Assembly: GCA_016712415.1 (NCBI GenBank)
Contig: JADJRC010000004.1
Coordinates: 169,983-233,982 of the forward strand
DNA length: 64,000 nt
Direction: 5' to 3'
From: Lewinellaceae bacterium
Lineage (GTDB): Bacteria; Bacteroidota; Bacteroidia; Chitinophagales; Saprospiraceae
The translations under genes and the position numbers were made by a program. A model generated the notes under the pieces. It was not told where the DNA came from. It did not search any database and saw only the letters and a program-made list of their open reading frames with translations. This document shows positions 36,696 to 46,481 of this stretch, piece by piece. Position 1 is the stretch's first letter. Each line of letters starts with the position of its first letter.

Positions 36696-37871
36696 TTATG
36701 CGGTTTTCATCGCTGCGGCAAACTGCCCGATTTCCTCCTCCGTATTGTAGTAATGCGGCGACACACGCAAGGCCCACGGCACACCTTTCCGGGAAAAATC
36801 GATCTGTGCCACCTGAAGCGGAGAGCTGCGACAGTTGATGTTTCGGGCCCATAGTTTTTCCATTAATTGTTTAGGTTCCCAGTGTTCGGCACTGGCGGTG
36901 ACGATGCCGCACAACTCCGGTCCCTCGTCGAGCAGCCTGACGCCGGGTATTTCGCCCAGGTATTGCCGGGTCAGGTCGGCTAGTGCCCTGACACGCGGTG
37001 CAATCCAGTCTATCCCGACGTCGAGCGCGTATGATATGGCTGCCGTGCTGCCGAGCACCTGCGCGAACGGCATCTCGAAATATTCAAAGCGGCGGGCGCT
37101 TTTTTCCATGGTGTACTGGTCGCGGCCGGTCCACTGAGCGCTGTGCATATCGGGCAGGAGCATTTCAAGTCCGGCATCGAGCACCCGGTCGGAGGCATAC
37201 AGAAATCCGGCGCCGCGCGGGCCGCGCAGGAATTTGCGCATGGTGGCGGACAAAAAATCGCATTGTATGGTTGTTACGTCGAGCGGCATCTGACCGGCCG
37301 ACTGGCAGGCGTCGACCAGGTACCAGGTTTCGTGCGCGCGGCAGATGTCGCCGATGGCCTCCACCGGTTGCACGAGACCGCTGTTGGTGGGCACGTGGGT
37401 AACGGCTGCCAGTTTGGGCCGGTGCTGCCGCAGGAGCCTTTCAAAATCGTCGATATCGACACCGCCCAGGGCAGTGTCGCGGGCGCGCAGGAGTTTTATG
37501 CCAAACCGTTTCTGCAAGGCCAGAAAGGCGATCTGGTTGGAGGCATAGTCGTTTTCCGTGGTCAGAATGGCGTCGCCGGATTGGAAAGGAATGGCGCTCA
37601 GTGCGCGTGCGTAGGCGTCGGTTGCGCTGCCGGCGAAAGCGATTTGATGCGGGCGGGCATTCAGCAGCCGGGCGACCGCGTCGTAAAAACCATTCAGTTC
37701 GGCAACCGACTGATCGGCGGCTTCATAGCCGCCGATTGCTGCTTCCAGGTCGAGGTATGCTTTCATGGTATGCAGCACCGGCAGCGGTGGCAATGCTGAT
37801 CCTGCATTGTTCAGGTGTATCCGGTTGGCGCAGCCGGGTGTATCGGCGCGGAGTCGGGCGATGTCGGGCAT
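36696..37871 (-). CDS. Class V aminotransferase-fold PLP enzyme (cysteine-desulfurase-like)
   Basis: 391 residues from ATG 37871 (MPDIARLRADTPGCANRIHLNNAG); the frame is open to 37913. It has the fold-type I class V layout: LNNAGSALPPLPV at the N-terminus, TENDYASNQIAF, THVPTNSGLVQPV, the PLP-contacting Asp in LVDACQSAGQMPLD, and the Schiff-base Lys in LSATMRKFLRGPRG (around residue 211). The C-terminal domain has RVSPHYYNTEEEI. No conserved Cys loop typical of IscS is seen at the expected place, so substrate specificity (desulfurase, lyase or isomerase-like) is open. Intact; convergent with the histidine kinase. Confidence 0.88.
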   Translation of the reverse strand: MPDIARLRADTPGCANRIHLNNAGSALPPLPVLHTMKAYLDLEAAIGGYEAADQSVAELNGFYDAVARLLNARPHQIAFAGSATDAYARALSAIPFQSGDAILTTENDYASNQIAFLALQKRFGIKLLRARDTALGGVDIDDFERLLRQHRPKLAAVTHVPTNSGLVQPVEAIGDICRAHETWYLVDACQSAGQMPLDVTTIQCDFLSATMRKFLRGPRGAGFLYASDRVLDAGLEMLLPDMHSAQWTGRDQYTMEKSARRFEYFEMPFAQVLGSTAAISYALDVGIDWIAPRVRALADLTRQYLGEIPGVRLLDEGPELCGIVTASAEHWEPKQLMEKLWARNINCRSSPLQVAQIDFSRKGVPWALRVSPHYYNTEEEIGQFAAAMKTA

Positions 37872-37952
37872 GGGAACGTGAAATTCAGGTAATAAATATT
37901 GGTATTGCGGCAAAGGTAAAAACCTGAAATCGCGTATTGAATAATTGTGTCA

Positions 37953-37960
37953 TACCTTTG
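37953..37960 (+). promoter_or_regulatory. -7 box for the gene at 37967
   Basis: TACCTTTG, a perfect TAnnTTTG match, 6 bases before ATG 37967, implying a near-leaderless transcript. No TTG at the ideal upstream distance. Confidence 0.4.
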
Positions 37961-37966
37961 TGCCAC

Positions 37967-38458
37967 ATGGAAAAACACGAGCAACAAGGCGATCCCGTTC
38001 CGCCCGGATGTTTTCGTCTGGAGGAATTGAATGTGCTGCAATCCTTCGAGAAACTTCAGGTGAACGATGTGTTTTACTACGTATGGCACTACCAGCCGGA
38101 GCCCGGTGTAGCGCCCCATCGATTCCTGTATGCCATTGAAATGGTCTTTGATACAGGCAATTCTTTACTGATCTCGTCGGGTGAAGATTCGGAAGCGATC
38201 CGCCTGCTGACGGCCGACGACCTTGCAGATACAGCCATGCGGCTCCAACGGCTCCATGGAAAGCCGGTGCTCCAGCGCTTCCCGGCAAGCATCCAGCCGG
38301 TGTGGCGCGACATTACAGGGAAAATACTGGATGGCATTCGTTTGTCCCGCAACGAAGCGGGGCTCTTTCTCAACGACGCGCTGATGTTCGATTTCGGTGA
38401 GCAGCGTATCCTTGTCCGGCTCAGCGAGCGGGAAGGCCTGCTGGCCGGCGGCTATTGA
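37967..38458 (+). CDS. Conserved hypothetical protein
   Basis: 163 residues from ATG 37967; the frame is open from 37937, but the good -7 box directly precedes 37967. Soluble, without signal or membrane segments. Strand-helix-rich with VFYYVWHYQPEPGVA, FLYAIEMVFDTGNSLLISSGEDSEAIRL and ILVRLSEREGLLAGGY. I recognise no family. It diverges from the PLP enzyme with a short intergenic stretch. Confidence 0.75.
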   Translation: MEKHEQQGDPVPPGCFRLEELNVLQSFEKLQVNDVFYYVWHYQPEPGVAPHRFLYAIEMVFDTGNSLLISSGEDSEAIRLLTADDLADTAMRLQRLHGKPVLQRFPASIQPVWRDITGKILDGIRLSRNEAGLFLNDALMFDFGEQRILVRLSEREGLLAGGY

Positions 38459-38472
38459 GCGCCCACTGCCAA

Positions 38473-39462
38473 CTACTCCTTCACCGGTTCCAAATATATC
38501 TCCGTTTCAAAAACGGGAATTTCCGTGACCGCTTCTATGTCGATGTTCACGTTGATGTCGTCCATCCAGTTGTCGCTTTTCAGGGCAAAATAGTAGGTGC
38601 CCTGCAGCGGGGCATAGCGGCGCTGCACATCGACACTCACGCCTGATTGTTGCATAAAGGCGGAGTATTCCTTGTTTTCGGCAAATTTTGTCCAGTTGTC
38701 GTAGTTGACGACGGCATACTCCACATCTTCGCCGGCGGTCGATGCCGTGAGGTCGATGGCGAAGCCCAGGGCGAAAGCGGCAAGTGCCGTTTGGGGTTGC
38801 ACACCCATGATCTTGGCGGCGCCCCCCTGGAGGGCAGACTTGAGTTTTTCGGCGTCGCGTCGCCGGGCATCGGCGGTGGCCTGCCCGACGGAGATGCGGT
38901 AGGCCCAGCGCACGGTGTTGGGGGGCAGGGTAAACTGATACACGTTGACCGGCTTTTTCAGGTAGAATTTGCTGGCCTGAACGGTTACCTGTCCGCCCAG
39001 CGGAATGACCTCGAGTTTCTTGCCCGTTTCCACCGCCCTTTTCCGCACGGCGTAATCGGGATACTGGTTGATATCCCATTCCACACGGGTATTCAGGCGC
39101 GCTGTTTCGGCGCTCGCCGGCGTCCGGTTCAGGGTAAAACGGCATATTTTTTTGCTCAACCCGGTCTCGGTGAAGCGGAGCAGATAAACGCCTGTTTTGG
39201 GAATAAAAATCGTTTTTTCAAGTACGGAGTCGAGTTCATAGGCCCTGAACAGGTGGTAGTCGGGGATTTGCAGGAACTCTACTGCCTTGATCTCTTTGCC
39301 GGTGAGTTCCCGGGCGACGAGTTGCACCTGGTCGCCTTCGGCAAAGGCATATACGAACTCGGTTTTGCCGTTGAGTTTAAAGGTTTGATCGGCGACGGGG
39401 ACGGGGTCTTGCGCGTGGGCGCAGAGCGGAAGCAGCGGGAGTATGAGTAGATGGAGGCGCAT
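38473..39462 (-). CDS. Secreted hypothetical protein
   Basis: 329 residues with signal peptide (RLHLLILPLLPLCAHAQ). An N-terminal beta-rich part (FIPKTGVYLLRFTETGLSKK looks like a galactose-binding-like strand) is followed by a conserved-looking centre (PVNVYQFTLPPNTVRWAYRI, VGQATADARRRDAEKLK) and a C-terminal part (YYFALKSDNWMDDINVNIDI). I recognise no named family. It lies 15 bases after the GH3 gene on the same strand, so the two are probably co-transcribed. Confidence 0.75.
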   Translation of the reverse strand: MRLHLLILPLLPLCAHAQDPVPVADQTFKLNGKTEFVYAFAEGDQVQLVARELTGKEIKAVEFLQIPDYHLFRAYELDSVLEKTIFIPKTGVYLLRFTETGLSKKICRFTLNRTPASAETARLNTRVEWDINQYPDYAVRKRAVETGKKLEVIPLGGQVTVQASKFYLKKPVNVYQFTLPPNTVRWAYRISVGQATADARRRDAEKLKSALQGGAAKIMGVQPQTALAAFALGFAIDLTASTAGEDVEYAVVNYDNWTKFAENKEYSAFMQQSGVSVDVQRRYAPLQGTYYFALKSDNWMDDINVNIDIEAVTEIPVFETEIYLEPVKE

Positions 39463-39477
39463 GGTGTGGTGTTCGTT

Positions 39478-40989
39478 TCAAATAAAAGCGTGGATCAACC
39501 GCTCCGCGATCTTCCGGTCGTTCGAAAGTCGCGGCACCTTGTTTTGTCCGCCAAGTTTGCCTTCCGATTTCATGTAGTTCCGGAACGCATCGCGGGGCAG
39601 CGAGCGGATGACAAGCGGCCGCAGGATGTTGCCGGTAATCAGGTCGTCGTAATAGATGTTCTGCAGGCGCATCCGGGTGTCTATGTCGAGGGCGAAAGCG
39701 TTCAGGTCGGCGGGCGGGTTGTCGAACTCGATGAACCACTCGTGAAAGGGTAGCCCTCCGCCGGGCGGCTGCACCTGCGGCGCCACGGTAAACTCCACGA
39801 TACGCACACCGGCTGCATTGGCTACGGGCAGCAGGGCCTCCTCGACCTCCTTGCCGATGACGTGTTCGCCGAAAGCAGAGATAAAATGCTTTACACGCCC
39901 GCTCACCACAATGCGGTAGGGGTTTTTGCTCACAAACTGAACGGTATCGCCGATGTTGTAGCCCCACAGACCGGCATTGGTATTGAGGATGAGTGCGTAG
40001 TTGACGCCCAACTCCACCTCTTTCAACCAGAGGCGGGTGGGGTTGGGGTTGAATATCTCGTCGGCGGGTACAAACTCGAAGAACATGCCGGCATCGGCAT
40101 TGAGCAGCAGGCCCGGTGGTGTCGCCGCTCCGTCAAACATGTCCTGATACGCGATGAAACCCTCGGAGGCCGGGTAGGTTTCCACGCTCGCTACCGGGCC
40201 GCCGACGAGTGCTTCGAGTTTGGCGCGGTAAGGTTCAAAGTTGACGCCGCCGTAAATAAACAGGGAAAAGTTGGGGAAGATTTCCCGGATGGTCTTTTTG
40301 CCGCTTCGTTCAAGCAGGCGTTCGTAATACATCTGGACCCAGGGCGGAATGCCGCTGATGAGCCGCATATCGGCATGGATGGTTTCGTCAACGATCCGGT
40401 CGAGTTTTTCTTCCCAGTCTTCGATACAGTTTGTTTTCCACGACGGCATTTGGTTGGTGCGCAGCCAGGCGGGCACGAGGTGGTTGCTGATGCCGCTGAG
40501 CCGTCCGGTAGGGATGCCGGCCACTTCGTCGACCTCGGGGCTGCCGGAGAGGAAGATCATTTTGCCGTCGAGCCAGCGCCCGTTGCCGGTGCGGGCGAAG
40601 TAGTTGAAGGCGGCGTTGCGGGCCGTGCCGAAGTGCAGCGGGGTGCTTTCCTTCGACATGGGGATATATTTCACGCCGGAGGTGGTGCCGGAGGTTTTGG
40701 CAAAATAGGCCGGTTTGCCGGGCCACAGGATGTCTCTTTCACCCGCCTTGATGCGTTCGATGTAGGGCTTCAGGTCTTCGTAATCGCGGATGGGTACGGC
40801 CTGTTTAAAATCGTCGTAGGATTTAATGGCTGAAAAGTGGTGGTCCTTGCCAAAAGCCGTTCCAGCGGCATCTGCGATGAGCCGTTGAAAAACGGCCTCC
40901 TGCCGTTGTACCGCTTCTGCCGACCAGCGGTCGACGGAGCGTGCGATGAAGCGGGCGAAAGGGTGGATCAGTGTTGCGCGGAATCCCAT
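39478..40989 (-). CDS. GH3-family acyl-adenylate-forming enzyme
   Basis: About 503 residues from ATG 40989 (MGFRATLIHPFARFIARSVDRW); the frame is open to 41016. GH3 members, first known from plants as auxin-conjugating enzymes and found in many Bacteroidota, activate a carboxylic acid with ATP and join it to an amino acid or similar acceptor. Motif 1 is KTSGTTSGVKYIPMS, motif 2 YPASEGFIAYQD, and motif 3 GYNIGDTVQF with GRVKHFISAFGEHV. The acid substrate in bacteria is unknown. Followed by a secreted unknown protein. Confidence 0.9.
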   Translation of the reverse strand: MGFRATLIHPFARFIARSVDRWSAEAVQRQEAVFQRLIADAAGTAFGKDHHFSAIKSYDDFKQAVPIRDYEDLKPYIERIKAGERDILWPGKPAYFAKTSGTTSGVKYIPMSKESTPLHFGTARNAAFNYFARTGNGRWLDGKMIFLSGSPEVDEVAGIPTGRLSGISNHLVPAWLRTNQMPSWKTNCIEDWEEKLDRIVDETIHADMRLISGIPPWVQMYYERLLERSGKKTIREIFPNFSLFIYGGVNFEPYRAKLEALVGGPVASVETYPASEGFIAYQDMFDGAATPPGLLLNADAGMFFEFVPADEIFNPNPTRLWLKEVELGVNYALILNTNAGLWGYNIGDTVQFVSKNPYRIVVSGRVKHFISAFGEHVIGKEVEEALLPVANAAGVRIVEFTVAPQVQPPGGGLPFHEWFIEFDNPPADLNAFALDIDTRMRLQNIYYDDLITGNILRPLVIRSLPRDAFRNYMKSEGKLGGQNKVPRLSNDRKIAERLIHAFI

Positions 40990-41226
40990 GTGGCGGCGGC
41001 GATAGTGAAGGGGCAAAGGTCGGCGATTTTTGGTTTTTTATACAACACACCCGCGAGCCGGTACTTCGTCGAAAATTGGCCGGAGCCTGGTTCGTTTTTT
41101 TATCTGCCGGTTCATTTTTTACTGCAAATTTTGCATAGGTTTACACCATAGTCATATATGCAACTATTCAAATAGATATCTGTCGATCAGGTTTTGGCCA
41201 TCCTGGATACAATAGATACATACCAA

Positions 41227-43071
41227 TTGAAACAAACAGACTTTACTTGCCTGCTTTTATTTTTATTTCTGACGCTGGGCAAAACATTGCATGCCCAGGC
41301 GCCTGCCGATAGTTTGCAGCGACTCTTGTCAGAGCATCCGCAACGCGATTCGCAGCGGTGCGAACTGCTGTATCAACTGGGGAAAGGTTTTGTCAAAGGC
41401 TCAAACGAGCGCTTGCGGCAATGTGCCGTTGAACTGCTTGATATTGCGGAATCCATCCGGTCTCCTTTATTTCGGATGCGGGCCAACATGATGCTGGGGG
41501 TTAGTTTTATCAGGGAAGGCACTGACGTTCCCAAGGCACTTGATGCGTATGAAAAGGCCCTCGCCATAGCGAAAAGCCAGCATGGCCGGGAATGGCGCCG
41601 CCGCGAAGCACAGGTATATATTAACCTCTCTTCCGTATTTCTCAACCTGGATCGCTTAGACAGTGCCCGAAAATATTCCCGCCGCGGCATCGATATCCTG
41701 GAAGTCCTGCACGATACGCTTATCCTGGCCGACAACTACAACGCACATGGGCTGATCCTTAAAGAAATGGATTTGCCTGACTCTGCCCTGCTCTTCATGC
41801 GCAAGGCAGATGCATTATACCGGGCTGCCGGCGCCTTGAATCAGCAGGCGGGTTTGAATTGTTCCATGGGCAACATCTACCTGAAACAACATCGGCTCAA
41901 AGAAGCATTGTCGGTCTGTACATATTGCTGGAACAATACGGATTCGGCTGCTTACCCGTCGCAAAAACTTCATGCTGCATCAAGCCTGGGTATGGTATAT
42001 GCCGCGCTGGGGCGCTGCAAATCAGCGGAGGCCTATATGTCCAGAGCGCTTAAAATGGCACGAACCCTCGGTCTTACGGCTACGGAAGAGGAAGTCTGTG
42101 CAGAGATTGCATCCATGTACAACCAATGCAACCGCCTGGATAGCGCCTTGTATTATCACGATCTACACCTTGGCTTGTACAGCAAGCGACTGCAGGCCGA
42201 ACGCGACAACCAGGTACACGAGATGGAGACCCGGTTCAGGGTTAAAGAGAACGAATACGAAAACGCCCTGCTGCGCAGCGAAAAACGCCTGTTGGAGAAA
42301 CAAAAAGAAACGACCTGGTGGAGCCTTGCAGCGATCCTGCTGGCTATTGCCGGGAGTATCCGGTACGTTTGGCAGCGCTGGCGCCGGCGCATGCGGGAAA
42401 AAACGGAAGCGCTCGAAGCATTTAATTATTCGGTCAGCCACGACCTGCGCAATCCGCTGCAAAATGCCCGTCAATGGATGGAATATTTGCGTAACGACAT
42501 CGAACAACGCAATGATAAGGATATAGATACTGACCTTGCGTACATCAGCCGGTCACTTGATCAGTTGCAGGAGATGTTGAATGGTATGTTGCAATGGTTT
42601 TCCGCCGAGCCCAGTCCGCCGTACTATTCGGTTTTTCCGGTACAGTCGCTGGTGGAAGAGATATGGCAGCAATACCAGCATACCGGCACAACCGGAATAC
42701 ATTTTCTTGCAGACCATTTGCCTGCCGTACGCGCCGACAAGATGATGTTGCGTCTGATATTCGACAACCTGATCGGTAATGCCATCAAATTTACCAGAGA
42801 ATCGGCACATCCTGAAATCGCGGTTTCGTGTGTAAAGGTTCGCGGGTACTGGCAATTTCAGGTCAGCGACAATGGCGTCGGTTTTACCCCTGCTGCGCGG
42901 GAACACCTGTTCAGGTTGTTTAAAACAGCACACCGGCGCGACCGTTTCCCTGGTACCGGTATCGGACTGGCGCTTGTCAGGCGCCTGGTGGAGAAACAGG
43001 GCGGAAAAGTATCGGCCGAGAGTCAGGGAGAGGGAAAAGGGGCTGTTATTACTTTCACACTGCCGAGGTAG
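41227..43071 (+). CDS. TPR-containing sensor histidine kinase
   Basis: The frame is open from 41194, but TTG 41227 starts a clean signal peptide (KQTDFTCLLLFLFLTLGKTLHAQ). A periplasmic region with TPR-like helical pairs spans residues 25-330 (ARKYSRRGIDILEVLHD, LNQQAGLNCSMGNIYLKQHR, AASSLGMVYAALGRCKSAEA). A coiled coil follows, then one membrane helix (WSLAAILLAIAGSIRYVW). The HisKA domain has FNYSVSHDLRNPLQN, and the HATPase has FDNLIGNAIKF, DNGVGFTP and GTGIGLALV. It converges on a NarL-type regulator gene, its likely partner. Intact. Confidence 0.9.
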   Translation: MKQTDFTCLLLFLFLTLGKTLHAQAPADSLQRLLSEHPQRDSQRCELLYQLGKGFVKGSNERLRQCAVELLDIAESIRSPLFRMRANMMLGVSFIREGTDVPKALDAYEKALAIAKSQHGREWRRREAQVYINLSSVFLNLDRLDSARKYSRRGIDILEVLHDTLILADNYNAHGLILKEMDLPDSALLFMRKADALYRAAGALNQQAGLNCSMGNIYLKQHRLKEALSVCTYCWNNTDSAAYPSQKLHAASSLGMVYAALGRCKSAEAYMSRALKMARTLGLTATEEEVCAEIASMYNQCNRLDSALYYHDLHLGLYSKRLQAERDNQVHEMETRFRVKENEYENALLRSEKRLLEKQKETTWWSLAAILLAIAGSIRYVWQRWRRRMREKTEALEAFNYSVSHDLRNPLQNARQWMEYLRNDIEQRNDKDIDTDLAYISRSLDQLQEMLNGMLQWFSAEPSPPYYSVFPVQSLVEEIWQQYQHTGTTGIHFLADHLPAVRADKMMLRLIFDNLIGNAIKFTRESAHPEIAVSCVKVRGYWQFQVSDNGVGFTPAAREHLFRLFKTAHRRDRFPGTGIGLALVRRLVEKQGGKVSAESQGEGKGAVITFTLPR

Positions 43072-43163
43072 GGGGAAGAAGTACGGCCGGCAGAGGCGGG
43101 TACTCGACATCAGGCAAGGCGACTTTTGACGCAACCACGGCTCGTCTGCAAATCAACCGGCGT

Positions 43164-43796
43164 TCACAGGGTTTTGTTTTTCCAGAGGGTAATTGCTTCA
43201 ATGCGGTTGCTGACATTCAATTTGCGGTATATATTTTTGATGTGGTATTTCACGCCGTTCACGCTGAGCCCCATCAACGCGGCACATTCTTCATAACTGT
43301 TGCCTTCGGCGATGAGACGCAGTACCTGCTCTTCCTTTTCGCTGAGCAGTTTGGGTGTATTGACACTGGGCCTGGGCGGGTTGAGGTATTCAATCACTTT
43401 TCGCGCCATTTTGCCCGATATGGCGGCGCCGCCCTCCAGTATGGTATCAATATGCTGCCGGATCTGACTGGAAGGAACTTCTTTTAATAAATATCCGGTC
43501 GCGCCGAGGGTCAGGGCCTTCAATATGTCCTGGCCGTTTTCAGACTGGGTGTACATGACGAGTTCTGCATCCGGGAACCGTTTGCGAAGCGCCGGTAAAA
43601 TGTCCAGGCCGGATGTACCGGGCAGGTCTATGTCGATAAAAATGATATCCAGCACGGTGCGCTCCGGAAGTTGCGCCCAGAAATCGGCAGCAGAAGGGGC
43701 GGCAACCAGACAATTCAGATCGGGATATGCGTTGATCGTCCGTTCTAAGCCTGCAAGTGTGGCCGGATTATCTTCTATGATGCCTATTTTATACAT
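43164..43796 (-). CDS. NarL/FixJ-type response regulator
   Basis: 210 residues. The receiver domain has the acidic pocket IIEDNP, phospho-acceptor Asp55 in FIDIDLPG, Thr/Ser in YTQSENG, and Lys in GYLLKEVP. A LuxR-type helix-turn-helix follows: LSEKEEQVLRLIAEGNSYEECAALMGLSVNGVKYHIKNIY (positions about 147-190). It is expected to bind DNA after phosphorylation by the neighbouring TPR kinase. A near-consensus -7 box (TACCTTTC) lies upstream on the minus strand near 43825. Confidence 0.94.
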   Translation of the reverse strand: MYKIGIIEDNPATLAGLERTINAYPDLNCLVAAPSAADFWAQLPERTVLDIIFIDIDLPGTSGLDILPALRKRFPDAELVMYTQSENGQDILKALTLGATGYLLKEVPSSQIRQHIDTILEGGAAISGKMARKVIEYLNPPRPSVNTPKLLSEKEEQVLRLIAEGNSYEECAALMGLSVNGVKYHIKNIYRKLNVSNRIEAITLWKNKTL

Positions 43797-44214
43797 TTTT
43801 ATCTGTTACTACACGGAAAGGTAGCATTTTGAAACGAAAATGCATTATTCGGTTTTAATTTTGCAGGGGTTAACTGATGTTGTACTTTATTTTTGCCCCC
43901 TTGCTACTGCAGTTTCTTGCTTTTTTTATGATATGTAATCTAGTTCAAACAGATCTTTTTACGGTATTGCCTTTGATAACATAATCGGCACGTATTATAA
44001 ACCTCCTGGTCTGGTTTGATATATTTAATATAGCACAAATGTCTTGCCTTTTTATCTGGCGGACGGCATTCCATTCCGATTTTCTTCATTTGCCCTGTTT
44101 TTTGATGGGGTACGTTTCAAATGCGCTTGCAGTACCAGTGGTGGCGCTGTATTGAGTGTTTGGAATTACCTTCGGTCAGAATTTGCTTAGTTAATAATCA
44201 AATCACGCTATTCC
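43797..44214. other. 417-base AT-rich divergent gap
   Basis: Between the response regulator (-) and the helical protein (+). Clearly richer in T/A than the surroundings. No ORF, hairpin or convincing promoter for the + strand gene was found; a near -7 box for the regulator lies at its left edge. Confidence 0.5.
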
Positions 44215-45750
44215 ATGCAAGGCCTGAAAGAGCTAATACTGCTGCTCAAGCGGCATAACATCCATCCGTTCAAACACCTGGCCGGGCTTGATACCGGAAA
44301 ATCAAAACTGCTGCTGCTGTACGAGGGTATTGCAAAAAACAAATTCAGTTCCGACGAGGAGGCCGCAAATGAATTGTACCGGGAAGAAAGCATAGATACA
44401 TCCAAGTATCGCAAATTGAAATCCGACTTTCGGGAGAAATTACTTTCGGCGGTATTTCAGATCAACACCGACCTGGGGCATTATTCCGACTATCAAAAGG
44501 CTTATTACGATTGCCACAAGGAATGGGTGATGGTTCGCTTTCTGACGGGGCAGAACGCCAATACGGCAGCGCTGGCGCTGGCCAACAGCCTGCTGCGGAA
44601 ATCGGAAAAGTTTGACTTTACCTTGCTGAGCATGGATGTGGCTTCCTACTTGCGCATTCAATACGGCCTCCGCGAAAGCAACGATAAAAGGTTCAGGGAA
44701 ACCAACCAGCAGTTCAACTATTATCGAAAGATTTACGATGCAGAGTGCCTCGCCGAAGAGTTGTACAGCACGCTGGTGGTGCGTACCGTGAACAACCGTT
44801 CCGCTCAGGAAGAAGTGTACCGGCTGTCGAATGAATATTATGCGCAGATTGAACCTTTGTTGAAAGAATTTCAGTCGTATAAACTAAACATGTACGGCTA
44901 TATGATTGGTTTAATGCGTTTTACGACGGTGAATGACTATGGGTCAGCATTGAAATATTGCGAAGAGGCTATTGCCTTTTTCAAAAAACGCCCCTACGAA
45001 GCACGTGTCCCGCTCCAGATATTTTACTACCAGCACCTGATCTGCAATATCCACCTGCGCCGTTTTGAAGAAGGCAAAAAATCGGTGCAGCACTGTATCA
45101 GGCTGATGGAAGAAGGCACGTTTAACTGGTTCAAATTCAAGGAATTGTACCTGTTGCTCCTGCTGCATATCAAACAGTACGAACAAGCCGGTGAAATTCT
45201 GCTCAAAACACTTGAGCACCCGCGCTTTGAATTTCTGCCCGAAAATGCCAAAGAGTTGTGGCGTATTTACGAACCCTATGTGTATTACCTGGCAACCCTC
45301 GGGAAAATAAAATCGCCGATTCGGAACAAGTTCAAACTCGCCAAGTTTATCAACGAAGTCCCGATCTTTTCCAAGGATAAAAGTGGTATGAACATCGCTA
45401 TCCTGGTCATCAAGATATTGATCCAACTTCAGGAGCACAAGTACAGTCGCGTACTCGACGAGGTAGAAGCCACCGAGCAATATTGTTACCGCCACCTGCG
45501 CGGCGAAGACACCCAGCGCAGTTATAATTTTCTCAAAATGCTGCTCCAGATACCCATGGGGCAGTTTGATAAAAATGTCATCATTGCCAAAGCGGAACGC
45601 TACCTGGAAAAGATGAAGGATATTCCTTTGCAATTGGCCAACCAAACCCACGAGATTGAAATCATTCCGTATGAAGTACTGTGGGAATATGCCCTGGAAT
45701 CGCTGGAAACGCACCCTGAAAAGCGGGCAAAAGGGGAGCATAGTAGGTAA
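44215..45750 (+). CDS. Large alpha-helical hypothetical protein
   Basis: 511 residues, no signal peptide. All-helical, with loosely TPR-like pairs rich in Tyr, Leu and Glu (YRKLKSDFREKLLSAVFQI, ALKYCEEAIAFFKKRPYEA, YLLLLLHIKQYEQAGEILLK). I recognise no named family; such long helical proteins recur in Saprospiraceae, where they may form scaffolds. Intact. A strong hairpin terminator lies 320 bases downstream. Confidence 0.82.
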   Translation: MQGLKELILLLKRHNIHPFKHLAGLDTGKSKLLLLYEGIAKNKFSSDEEAANELYREESIDTSKYRKLKSDFREKLLSAVFQINTDLGHYSDYQKAYYDCHKEWVMVRFLTGQNANTAALALANSLLRKSEKFDFTLLSMDVASYLRIQYGLRESNDKRFRETNQQFNYYRKIYDAECLAEELYSTLVVRTVNNRSAQEEVYRLSNEYYAQIEPLLKEFQSYKLNMYGYMIGLMRFTTVNDYGSALKYCEEAIAFFKKRPYEARVPLQIFYYQHLICNIHLRRFEEGKKSVQHCIRLMEEGTFNWFKFKELYLLLLLHIKQYEQAGEILLKTLEHPRFEFLPENAKELWRIYEPYVYYLATLGKIKSPIRNKFKLAKFINEVPIFSKDKSGMNIAILVIKILIQLQEHKYSRVLDEVEATEQYCYRHLRGEDTQRSYNFLKMLLQIPMGQFDKNVIIAKAERYLEKMKDIPLQLANQTHEIEIIPYEVLWEYALESLETHPEKRAKGEHSR

Positions 45751-46481
45751 CAAAAACAAAGATTTTGTCAAAGGCGTATATTGACAATCAATTAGTTATG
45801 GCAATTCGAGCGAGATTCGGGACGATCTGCATACGTAACAAAACATGTATTTCCGTATAATAGGTTACTTACGAATAATTGAATATTTGCATGTAATTGT
45901 TTTCTAATTCATCAAATTAATCTCGCCTTGCTCATGGAAAGTCTTTACTCAGTCCGGTGTATGTATTCCCTCCGGAAACAAGAATTTAGCGGAACAGGAA
46001 TTGTCGACACGACTTCAGTCTAGCTAGTGTAATCCGTTTAATACCACAGTACACGTAATACCTATTATTTGAGCCATTCCGGTCAGCGGGATGGCTCAAA
46101 TTTTTTTTGGGGTATTCGGGGCTATGCGGCCCCTTTTTCCCGACAAAATCATCGAATTTATGGGCGCCTGGCGTAACGATGTTGTAAAAAATGTAGTTTG
46201 ATAATTATTTGATTAACAATATTTTAGCCTGGATTTATTTTATGTAACCCACCCGAAAAGAGGTAACGCAAGCGGGTTTTCCGTTTGAGTTGCCCTCCCC
46301 TGACAGGCGGACATTTGAACTGTGCAAAACGCACATTCATCCAATTCAATAATCAATCCGCCTGATCATCATGAAAAGTTCATTTATGCCTTGCCGGTGT
46401 TCCGCTTCCGAGAAACGGGTTCATGCCAACGATATCATTGTAGATACCACCATGGTTTAACCTTACCCCGGAGCGCGCGAC
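45751..46481. other. Non-coding gap with terminator
   Basis: About 730 bases. It holds a clear terminator (46068-46108) and otherwise no supported gene. An ORF at 46322-46615 is out of frame with the more protein-like ORF at 46482 and is not convincing. A 29-codon ORF starting at 46374 (MKSSFMPCRCSASEKR) is too short to judge. Confidence 0.45.
46068..46108 (+). terminator. Rho-independent terminator
   Basis: TTTGAGCCATTCC and GGGATGGCTCAAA form a 12-13-bp stem with a seven-base loop, followed by T8. Confidence 0.85.
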
